Origin: an uncultured Roseburia sp. | Lineage (GTDB): Bacteria; Bacillota; Clostridia; Lachnospirales; Lachnospiraceae | Direction of reading: 5' to 3' | Assembly: GCA_934358955.1 (NCBI GenBank) | Contig: CAKRLC010000084.1 | Coordinates: 1-11,684, forward strand | DNA length: 11,684 nt | Shown here: positions 6,482 through 11,684 of the stretch, piece by piece | Layout: the number at the start of each line of letters is the position of its first letter | Position numbering within the stretch: the first letter of the stretch is position 1 | The notes under the pieces: generated by a model | What the model was told of the DNA's origin: nothing | Seen by the model: only the letters and a program-made list of their open reading frames with translations | The model's database searches: none | Translations under genes and position numbers: made by a program

Positions 6482-8028
6482 TGGGAAACGTTATGAAAAT
6501 ACCTGCAAAACCACAAGTTGGAAATCGTGCTGCAAAAAAGCAGGTCAAAAAACTGAGAGTAGCAGCTTACTGCCGTGTTTCAACGGATACAGAGGAACAG
6601 GCAACCAGTTATGAGGCACAGATCCAACATTATCGGGAATACATTATCAGCAAACCGGAATGGGAATTTGTCGACATCTATGCCGATGAGGGCATCAGTG
6701 CGACCAATACCAAAAAGCGTGATGAATTCAATCGGATGATCGATGACTGTAAGTTGAGACTGATTGACCTTGTTATTACAAAATCAATCAGCCGTTTTGC
6801 CAGAAATACTGTGGACTGTCTGAATTACATCAGAGAATTGAAAGAAATGAACATTCCTGTTTTTTTCGAGAAAGAATCTATCAACACAATGGACGCTAAA
6901 GGCGAAGTTCTACTTACCATTATGGCATCATTGGCACAACAGGAATCGGAATCACTCAGCAAAAATGTCAAGCTGGGAATGCAATATCGTTTTCAGCAGG
7001 GAAAAATTATGGTCAACACCACTTGCTTTCTCGGATATGATAAAGATGATAATGGCAACCTCATCATCAATCCCGAACAAGCAGAAATTGTCAAACGCAT
7101 TTTCAGAGAGTATCTGGAAGGTAAAAGCATTCTGGCTATTTGCAGAGGTCTGGAACATGACGGAATTCTTACTGCACGAGGTAATCAAAGATGGCATGAC
7201 AGCAGTGTACGCAAAATATTGGAAAACGAAAAGTATATGGGCGATGCACTTTTGCAAAAGACCTATACTATAGATTTTCTGACCAAAAAGAGAGTAAAAA
7301 ACACCGGAATTATGCCAAAATACTATGTGGAAGACAGTCACCCTGCAATCATAAGCAAAGAAATATTTATGCAGGTGCAGGAAGAAATTGCAAGACGTGG
7401 AATGCTGAAAGACTCTCTTGGAAGAAGAAAATGTTTCAGTGCAGCTCATGCTTTTTCACAGATTACCTTTTGTGCTGACTGTGGTGCTGAATTCAGTCGT
7501 TTGCATTGGAATAGTCATGGTAAAAAATCAATCGTCTGGAGATGCAGCAAAAGGATCAAAGATCATACAAAATGCAGTGCCAGAACAATGAAGGAAGAAG
7601 ACTTGCAGAAAGCTTTTGTCAACGCCCTTCAAATGATGATCGGTGACAGTGATCATTACCTCAAAAAACTAAAAAACAATATTGATCAAATCATTGTTGA
7701 CCCCTGTGCCTTGCAAAACATTGATGATAAACTAAATCGGTTACAGCATGAACTGATAGACCGTACAGAACGTCATGAGGATTATTCCGATATTGCTGAA
7801 GAAATATTTGCTTTACGAGAACAGCGTGAACAGATTCAGGTATCGAAAAGTTCTCATGCTGAGTACAAGAAACGCATTCAGGAATTGCAGTTCTTCATCA
7901 AATCACAGCCGAAGCAAATGGAATTTGATGAAACCCTTGCAAAACACCTGCTCTCAAAGATTACGGTTTTTGATGACCATATTATTTTTGAGTTTAAATC
8001 AGGTGTGACGGTGAGTGCCCAGATGTGA
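6481..8028 (+). CDS. Large serine recombinase 2 (phage integrase type)
   Basis: The 515-aa serine integrase has a catalytic domain at about residues 24-170. Its nucleophile is Ser34 (YCRVSTD), and KSISRFARNT carries active-site arginines. The Recombinase domain spans about 183-300 (INPEQAEIVKRIFREYLEGKS). The zinc ribbon uses Cys331, Cys334, Cys355 and Cys365. A helical, coiled-coil-like tail covers about 395-485. ATG 6481 shares one base with the preceding TAA and has ggag 7 nt upstream; an ATG at 6493 is an alternative start. All expected catalytic motifs are present, as in recombinase 1, so both should be active. The N-terminal extension before the catalytic core is about 9 residues longer than in recombinase 1. 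It is the last gene of the cassette and is followed by a terminator. Confidence 0.93.
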   Translation: MGNVMKIPAKPQVGNRAAKKQVKKLRVAAYCRVSTDTEEQATSYEAQIQHYREYIISKPEWEFVDIYADEGISATNTKKRDEFNRMIDDCKLRLIDLVITKSISRFARNTVDCLNYIRELKEMNIPVFFEKESINTMDAKGEVLLTIMASLAQQESESLSKNVKLGMQYRFQQGKIMVNTTCFLGYDKDDNGNLIINPEQAEIVKRIFREYLEGKSILAICRGLEHDGILTARGNQRWHDSSVRKILENEKYMGDALLQKTYTIDFLTKKRVKNTGIMPKYYVEDSHPAIISKEIFMQVQEEIARRGMLKDSLGRRKCFSAAHAFSQITFCADCGAEFSRLHWNSHGKKSIVWRCSKRIKDHTKCSARTMKEEDLQKAFVNALQMMIGDSDHYLKKLKNNIDQIIVDPCALQNIDDKLNRLQHELIDRTERHEDYSDIAEEIFALREQREQIQVSKSSHAEYKKRIQELQFFIKSQPKQMEFDETLAKHLLSKITVFDDHIIFEFKSGVTVSAQM

Positions 8029-8038
8029 TATATAACAA

Positions 8039-8075
8039 GACCTCCGTTGGAACTAATCCAGCGGAGGTTCTTTTA
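8039..8075 (+). terminator. Terminator after the recombinase cassette
   Basis: A stem of about 11 bp (8040-8050 with 8058-8068, one T-G wobble) with loop aactaat is followed by TTCTTTTATT. It begins 11 nt after the recombinase stop. The converging dehydrogenase gene ends at 8128, and the hairpin may also stop minus-strand transcripts, although the T run on that side is poor. The rest of 8029-8127 has no gene and is the likely place for the element's attachment site. Confidence 0.8.
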
Positions 8076-8127
8076 TTAGAAAAGGTGGGTAAAGAATCAT
8101 TTATCTAAACTTTAAATTGAAATATCA

Positions 8128-9165
8128 TCAATAACCCATTTTTATAACCACATTTTCTGAATTATTTACATCAGCCGCAGTATAAATAGCATTCTCAATT
8201 TCTTCTAAAGGGAACTCATGAGTAATTATGCTTTCAAAGTCCCATTTTCCGCAGGACATAATCTTCTGAACATCTTCTACATCTTCCGGCATATATCCGC
8301 CCGAACCAATTATACTCTGCTGTGCATAGGTCATATGCAGAAGATCAATATTCCGAGGCTTGTTATTTACGGCAACAGACACAAATCTGCTTTCAATCTT
8401 GCCAAAAATCATAAAATCATTCAGTATGCTTTCTGCACCGGCGGCATCAAGCCAGCAATCAATGTCAGCCGTTATGCCATTGAGTGAATAAGTACTTCCA
8501 AAGTATTCTTTCGATTTTTCCTCAAAATTTTCTGACGCTGTGTTGCAGACAGCAAATCCAAGATTTTTGGCAATACCTAAACGAAAATCCGAAGGGTCGC
8601 AGATCATTATCTTTTCCATACCAAAATATGAGAATGCCGCAGCTGCCGCTATCCCAATAGTTCCACAGCCAAAAACCACAGCTGACTGTCCTTTGATGTA
8701 CATTCCTTTTTCACATGGAATCATTCCTCGTCTTGCGGCACGGCATCCTACAGTAAAGGGTTCTGTAAGGCTTGCCAGTTTATCAGAAATACGCTCATCA
8801 ATCGAATACAATGAATGATTTCGCTTGGCATTCGGAATCAGAATATATTCAGAAAATCCTCTGATTGTTCCTGCACGTTTGGTATCATTTTTGGCATAAA
8901 GCGGATAAGGATATACACGTTCTCCTACAGAAAAATCAGTTATATTTCTGCCGACCTTAACTATTCGTGAAATTGTTTCATGTCCGAATTCTCCGCCTAC
9001 TGTGACTTTATGTCCCGTATCCGGACCGTGCAGAAAAACTGCAACATCTGTACCGCAAATACTTGAATATATATTTTGTATCAGTACATCATTTTCTCCA
9101 ACTTCCGGCAAAGTAAGTTCCCGAATAACGATATTCTCTTTTCCACAATAAATAGCTGCTTTCAT
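8128..9165 (-). CDS. Zinc-type medium-chain alcohol/polyol dehydrogenase
   Basis: The 345-aa NAD(P)-dependent dehydrogenase belongs to the MDR superfamily, sorbitol/threonine dehydrogenase-like group. The GroES-like N-terminal domain has catalytic zinc ligand candidates Cys37 (SSICGTD), His62-Glu63 (GGEFGHE) and Glu135 (SLTEP). The Rossmann fold carries VVFGCGTIGIAAA (about 163-175). Asp190 at the end of the second strand (IMICDPSD) favours NAD. The four cysteines of the structural-zinc lobe expected near residues 90-110 are missing; that stretch reads YPYPLYAKNDTKRAGTIRG. The substrate cannot be predicted. The start is well supported by AAGGAGG 6 nt upstream on the minus strand, and the ATG overlaps the stop of the TetR gene (ATGA). 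The regulator and enzyme are therefore co-translated, suggesting that TetR controls this operon. Confidence 0.88.
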   Translation of the reverse strand: MKAAIYCGKENIVIRELTLPEVGENDVLIQNIYSSICGTDVAVFLHGPDTGHKVTVGGEFGHETISRIVKVGRNITDFSVGERVYPYPLYAKNDTKRAGTIRGFSEYILIPNAKRNHSLYSIDERISDKLASLTEPFTVGCRAARRGMIPCEKGMYIKGQSAVVFGCGTIGIAAAAAFSYFGMEKIMICDPSDFRLGIAKNLGFAVCNTASENFEEKSKEYFGSTYSLNGITADIDCWLDAAGAESILNDFMIFGKIESRFVSVAVNNKPRNIDLLHMTYAQQSIIGSGGYMPEDVEDVQKIMSCGKWDFESIITHEFPLEEIENAIYTAADVNNSENVVIKMGY

Positions 9166-9755
9166 ATTTCCTCCTTACCGCACATAACACACTTATGAAT
9201 AATGGCAATTATCTGTTCAATTGATTCAGCGCAGTTTCTTTTAAGCCACTCTGCTATTATTGCAGATATTCCGTTCAGATAAAAAAGCATCATATAGTTT
9301 CTCTCATACGTCGGAACGGAAAAGCGCTGCAGAATAGGGTCAAAGATGTGCTGGAACATTTTCTGATAGGTTTTTTCAGCAGAGAAAATCCTCGGGTTTT
9401 CCATTGCTGTCTGATAAATATTTCTGTGCTGACAAACAAATGTCAGATATGGAGTGAGATATTCTGAAGTGACAAGAAAAAGTTCTTCTTCAGAGCAAAA
9501 GCGGAATTTATTTACCACACTGTTATCCAAATCTGAAAAATAAGACATAAACTTTTTATGCATATACTCAATGCTTTCAGCCAGAAGGTCACCTATCGTT
9601 TCATAGTGAAGATAAAAAGTGGAACGATTCACTCCTGCCTTTTCGCATATTTCCTTTACTGTAATATACGCAAAATCCTTTTTTTCAAGCAATTCAAGAA
9701 GAGCCTCATCCATACGCACGGCTGTATTAAAGTATTTGCTTTCAGACTTATTCAT
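9162..9755 (-). CDS. TetR/AcrR-family transcriptional regulator
   Basis: The 197-aa protein has an N-terminal TetR DNA-binding domain at residues about 10-57. Its helix-turn-helix reads ITVKEICEKAGVNRSTFYLHY, the family signature. The C-terminal part (about 75-190) is helical and resembles the ligand/dimerisation domain of DhaS-like regulators (TetR_C group), with ...NYMMLFYLNGISAIIAEWLKRN near its end. The ligand is unknown. ATG 9755 follows AGGTGG on the minus strand and overlaps the upstream membrane-protein gene by 8 nt; the 3' end overlaps the dehydrogenase by 4 nt. Position inside the operon suggests autoregulation, with the palindromes upstream of the operon as candidate operators. Confidence 0.9.
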   Translation of the reverse strand: MNKSESKYFNTAVRMDEALLELLEKKDFAYITVKEICEKAGVNRSTFYLHYETIGDLLAESIEYMHKKFMSYFSDLDNSVVNKFRFCSEEELFLVTSEYLTPYLTFVCQHRNIYQTAMENPRIFSAEKTYQKMFQHIFDPILQRFSVPTYERNYMMLFYLNGISAIIAEWLKRNCAESIEQIIAIIHKCVMCGKEEI

Positions 9756-10641
9756 GCTTTTCCACCTGCCTTCCGAATTTTCTGCTGCGTATCAGCATAT
9801 ACACAGCTGTCACAATAACTATCAGATATACCGCACTGCCAGTAAGTGTATTCATCAATTTCCGGTAACTTTCTCCGTTTTCAGAAAAACGTGAAATCAT
9901 TGCTGTTTGCAAACCGAGGACAGACATCATAGCTGAAATGAAATTCAGCACCTTTGCAGCCGACAATATCAGATCACCAAGTTCATGAAATTTTATAAGA
10001 TTGATAATTGAGAGGATCAGAGTATAAAATGTGTACAATGCAGACAGATAGATGATGTATCCGGGATATGTAAATCCTGAGTTTGTTCTCACCATAAGAA
10101 CAATCATACCACCCATTGGAATATTCAGCAAAAACAGAAGCAGAGCGGTTTTTCTGTAACACCGGTATTTCTCTTTTTGTCCTCTTTTTCTCCGATAGCT
10201 GATTATCAGATACGCTCTGAGTCCACCAAGTATAAAGTAATAAACTGCCATTGAGATAAACCACACTGAAGCATAGCGTATTCCTGCTGCAATTCGGAAT
10301 ATAACATAAAGAAAATTGATGATCATACCCTGATAAATATTGACGCTCCCACGAAATGCAAGGTCATCGAAATATCGTCTTCCGAAGTATGACGCTCTGA
10401 TTTTCTGCATTATTCTGCTATTATTGAACGCCGTTTTTATATCTCTTAACAGTTTAGGTACAGCGGCAATAATAACAGCAAGAGAGTACGCAGACATCAC
10501 ATATATTATGTATGAATACGCACTCTCTGTTTTTCCTGCGGCAAAGATATAAATGAGTGCTGCATACACAACGGGTATAAAAAATAATATCACTTTGGGC
10601 GGATGCAGAAACTTTTTAATGATTCTCTTTGCCTTTTGCAT
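9748..10641 (-). CDS. Multi-pass membrane protein of unknown function
   Basis: The 297-aa protein has a basic N-terminus (MQKAKRIIKKF) followed by about seven or eight hydrophobic segments, near residues 16-35, 42-62, 103-122, 124-148, 164-184, 192-214, 228-250 and 266-285. A strongly basic loop (SYRRKRGQKEKYRCYRK, about 148-164) is probably cytoplasmic. No transporter or enzyme motif is recognised. It starts 3 nt after the stop of the small upstream membrane protein and overlaps the TetR gene, so it belongs to the same transcript. Only a weak gagaa precedes the ATG, which points to coupled translation. With a TetR regulator and a dehydrogenase downstream, a role in handling or exporting a toxic metabolite is conceivable but unproven. 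Confidence 0.7.
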   Translation of the reverse strand: MQKAKRIIKKFLHPPKVILFFIPVVYAALIYIFAAGKTESAYSYIIYVMSAYSLAVIIAAVPKLLRDIKTAFNNSRIMQKIRASYFGRRYFDDLAFRGSVNIYQGMIINFLYVIFRIAAGIRYASVWFISMAVYYFILGGLRAYLIISYRRKRGQKEKYRCYRKTALLLFLLNIPMGGMIVLMVRTNSGFTYPGYIIYLSALYTFYTLILSIINLIKFHELGDLILSAAKVLNFISAMMSVLGLQTAMISRFSENGESYRKLMNTLTGSAVYLIVIVTAVYMLIRSRKFGRQVEKHE

Positions 10642-10644
10642 TGC

Positions 10645-10998
10645 TTAATTCTCACTTATCTCTTTTGCAAGCTGCATGATTTCAAAGGCATACTTCTTCT
10701 TGCCGTTTGCAAGGAGTCTTTTGTAGACAGGATAGTTCATTCCCATACAAATAAATCCGATTATACCAATTATGACACCTATAATAAACATAGCTGTCGT
10801 TCCGCTGCCGATTACTTTCATCGAAAGACACATTCCCACACCTGTAATAAGTGAAGCAATGATACCGAAAGTATAGGTAAAAACTGTTGCAGGAAGTTTT
10901 GCTCTGGCATCCAGTTTACGGAGTGCGACTACCTTAGAGGTGTCTTTGGGTGCATACTCATTTGCAAGATGTTCTGCGTAAATCTTATCTGTATTCAT
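10645..10998 (-). CDS. Small two-helix membrane protein of unknown function
   Basis: The 117-aa protein has a soluble, charged N-terminus of about 36 residues (MNTDKIYAEHLANEYAPKDT...). Two hydrophobic helices at about 38-58 and 66-88 are separated by a short loop (SMKVIGSG), and a basic, helical C-terminus follows (YPVYKRLLANGKKKYAFEI). The general form is familiar from conserved Clostridia hypothetical proteins; I cannot assign a function. AAAGGAGG (11016-11009 on the minus strand) lies about 10 nt before the ATG, and a promoter is found at 11030-11058. This makes it the first gene of the four-gene operon. Confidence 0.75.
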   Translation of the reverse strand: MNTDKIYAEHLANEYAPKDTSKVVALRKLDARAKLPATVFTYTFGIIASLITGVGMCLSMKVIGSGTTAMFIIGVIIGIIGFICMGMNYPVYKRLLANGKKKYAFEIMQLAKEISEN

Positions 10999-11029
10999 AG
11001 CTGATAGCCTCCTTTTATTTGATGTCTTT

Positions 11030-11058
11030 ATTATACAGGAAGCAAATCAGAAACTGAA
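11030..11058 (-). promoter_or_regulatory. Promoter of the membrane protein-TetR-dehydrogenase operon
   Basis: On the minus strand, TATAAT at 11035-11030 is a perfect -10. A weak -35 (TTCAGT, 11058-11053) lies 17 nt upstream, and TG directly precedes the -10 box. The AAAGGAGG and ATG of the first operon gene follow within about 30 nt. Confidence 0.6.
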
Positions 11059-11300
11059 CGACATTTATTGCTGTTTGTGTTGTTTTCAGGAACAAAAAAA
11101 TTCCGATTTATCAAAGTTTCAATTCGTTCCATTTTTGTATATTTTAACTTTGATAACAAATCTCCACACTCAGTCAAACAGCCTAAAATCAACGCAAAAT
11201 AGGCACTTTCAAGGCTGTTTGACAGTAAATCTGCCGTTTTCATCAAATCTGCACACAAATTTTGACTTTCAGGTTGATTGTGTATATCTGCTATCCGTTT
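11031..11300 (-). other. Open frame without a good start, possibly a decayed small gene
   Basis: The minus frame between a stop at 11301-11303 and the stop at 11031-11033 is open for 89 codons. It includes MKTADLL and ESAYFALILGCLTECGDLLSK. Candidate starts are a TTG (11258) or a later ATG, neither with a clear ribosome binding site. The frame continues upstream of the stop as another open stretch (to about 11405) that repeats the same motif as KSPYFA. It could be a degenerate gene or a coincidence within a repeat-rich spacer. The distal end overlaps the operon promoter, which argues against a functional gene. Confidence 0.25.
11173..11223. repeat. 12-bp perfect inverted repeat
   Basis: GTCAAACAGCCT (11173-11184) and AGGCTGTTTGAC (11212-11223) are exact reverse complements, separated by 27 nt. 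The spacer contains the first copy of the 18-bp direct repeat. There is no T tract on either side, so this is not a simple terminator. It could be an operator, a structured leader of the minus-strand operon, or part of a repeat element. Confidence 0.7.
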
Positions 11301-11398
11301 TTAACCCGTTTCGATATGTTCCCACGGACAGATTTTAGGAGAAAAGATGAGTGAACCAAATTGGCATATAGCTGAAAAGTACGCAAAATAGGGACTTT
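11192..11398. repeat. Two-copy 18-bp direct repeat
   Basis: ACGCAAAATAGGCACTTT (11192-11209) recurs as ACGCAAAATAGGGACTTT (11381-11398), a 17/18 match 189 bases apart. Each copy lies inside an imperfect hairpin. The second is flanked by gctgaaaagt (11371-11380) and actttttagc (11394-11403), which pair with one wobble. A spacing of 63 codons keeps both copies in the same reading frame. Confidence 0.65.
11347..11391 (+). other. Possible 14-codon leader ORF
   Basis: AGGAGA (11337-11342) lies 4 nt before ATG 11347. The frame encodes MSEPNWHIAEKYAK and stops inside the second direct-repeat copy. It may be a short leader peptide, but no gene follows on the plus strand and no plus promoter is clear. 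It could equally be chance. Confidence 0.2.
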
Positions 11399-11498
11399 TT
11401 AGCCTACTTTCTTGAAAGCAGAACTACGCACTCAACGTGGCTTAAAACGACTGCAAGTACGTCATATTGCCTTAATGGTATCTGATAACAGGTCAACA

Positions 11499-11536
11499 AA
11501 CTATTTAACGATAACTTTTTCTATCGTTAAATAGTT
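11499..11536. repeat. 15-bp perfect palindrome, candidate operator or leader hairpin
   Basis: AACTATTTAACGATA (11499-11513) and TATCGTTAAATAGTT (11522-11536) are exact reverse complements around an 8-nt centre. No T tract follows on either strand. The site lies 17-54 nt downstream of the -10 box of the leftward promoter at 11553-11581, so it would be near the start of that transcript. This is consistent with a repressor operator or a 5' hairpin. Confidence 0.75.
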
Positions 11537-11552
11537 ACAATGAATCATATTA

Positions 11553-11581
11553 ATTATACACCAAACCGCAAATAAAATCAA
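11553..11581 (-). promoter_or_regulatory. Strong leftward promoter upstream of the repeat-rich spacer
   Basis: On the minus strand, TTGATT (11581-11576), a 17-nt spacer and TATAAT (11558-11553) form a near-consensus sigma-A promoter. Its transcript would run through the palindrome and spacer toward the operon at 10998, which would have a leader of roughly 550 nt, unless it encodes a small RNA or a decayed gene. Confidence 0.6.
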
Positions 11582-11591
11582 GTCACAAAAG

Positions 11592-11626
11592 AAAAATCAG
11601 CAGGAATCACTTCCCTGCTGATTTTT
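11592..11626 (-). terminator. Terminator of a minus-strand gene entering from the right
   Basis: A 13-bp stem (11592-11604 with 11614-11626) has T-rich flanks on both strands (TTTTTCTTTT on the minus strand, TTTTTATCTTTT on the plus). It lies 5 nt past the stop of the partial minus-strand frame and just before the next leftward promoter. It could work in both directions. Confidence 0.75.
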
Positions 11627-11631
11627 ATCTT

Positions 11632-11684
11632 TTATCGTGAAATCTCTATTTCTATCCTTGCTTTAAAACAAACCACGAACTTAT
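11632..11684 (-). CDS. C-terminal end of a minus-strand gene (partial)
   Basis: One minus frame is open from the window edge to a TAA at 11634-11632 and ends ...KFVVCFKARIEIEISR. The other two minus frames carry stops. A terminator follows immediately, which supports a real gene end. Sixteen residues are too few to suggest a function. Confidence 0.4.
   Translation of the reverse strand, partial: KFVVCFKARIEIEISR

Noticed and set aside
6952..7449. 165-codon minus-strand open frame inside recombinase 2
   Set aside because: Fully antisense to the recombinase DNA-binding domain; no start signals.
60..8130. Possible matching att cores at the left junction (about 70-85) and right edge (about 8096-8128), e.g. 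attatct versus atttatct and a shared atatca
   Set aside because: The matches are 6-8 bases in AT-rich DNA and need gaps; this is at chance level, so no att core is claimed.
11075..11338. 87-codon plus-strand open frame in the right spacer
   Set aside because: No ribosome binding site, composition typical of untranslated AT-rich DNA, and it runs through the inverted repeat.
11403..11534. Plus-strand open stretch of about 43 codons ending in the 15-bp palindrome
   Set aside because: It begins after a stop with no ATG near its start and no ribosome site, and ends inside a palindrome; the length is not beyond chance.
60..11544. The 11-mer ttcattgtaac at 60-70 also occurs in reverse complement at 11534-11544
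   Set aside because: Many 11-base matches are expected by chance in a window of this size; no extended similarity surrounds it.

Overview
The window looks like DNA from a gut Firmicute of the class Clostridia, most like Ruminococcus or a related Oscillospiraceae. This is inferred from the moderate-to-low GC content, strong AGGAGG-type ribosome binding sites, a CW_7-bearing amidase, a BspA-type leucine-rich repeat protein, and the small SHOCT-like protein ahead of large serine recombinases. No rRNA, tRNA or CRISPR array is visible.

Left part (about 70-4265, + strand): the tail-tip and lysis end of a siphovirus-type prophage. It opens with the 3' remnant of a Gp37-like tail gene that has lost its start. 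A tail-fibre-like protein with a leucine-rich repeat C-terminus follows, then a BppU-like fibre with a collagen-like stretch, a holin and an N-acetylmuramoyl-L-alanine amidase, ending in a strong hairpin terminator. The genes are packed with 0-4 nt gaps or ATGA overlaps. The remnant abuts a near-consensus promoter that fires leftward into a gene starting at the very edge of the window, so the phage block appears broken at about position 70.

Middle (4349-8075, + strand): a four-gene recombination cassette. It holds a 63-aa SHOCT-like protein, a large serine recombinase, a 128-aa protein that is only the DNA-binding 'Recombinase' domain without a catalytic domain, and a second large serine recombinase. 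The last three genes overlap (ATGA and TAATG) and end at a terminator. This two-integrase-plus-adaptor arrangement is the most interesting system in the window. The mobile element probably ends just after it, in 8029-8127.

Right part (8128-10998, - strand): a compact, probably chromosomal, four-gene operon. In transcription order it encodes a 117-aa two-helix membrane protein, a 297-aa multi-pass membrane protein, a TetR-family regulator and a zinc-type medium-chain dehydrogenase. A good promoter lies at 11030-11058.

Far right (11059-11684): about 570 bases without a convincing gene but rich in structure. It has a 12-bp inverted repeat, an 18-bp direct repeat in two copies, a perfect 15-bp palindrome just downstream of a near-consensus leftward promoter, and a terminator. 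The terminator follows the last codons of a minus-strand gene that enters from the right edge.
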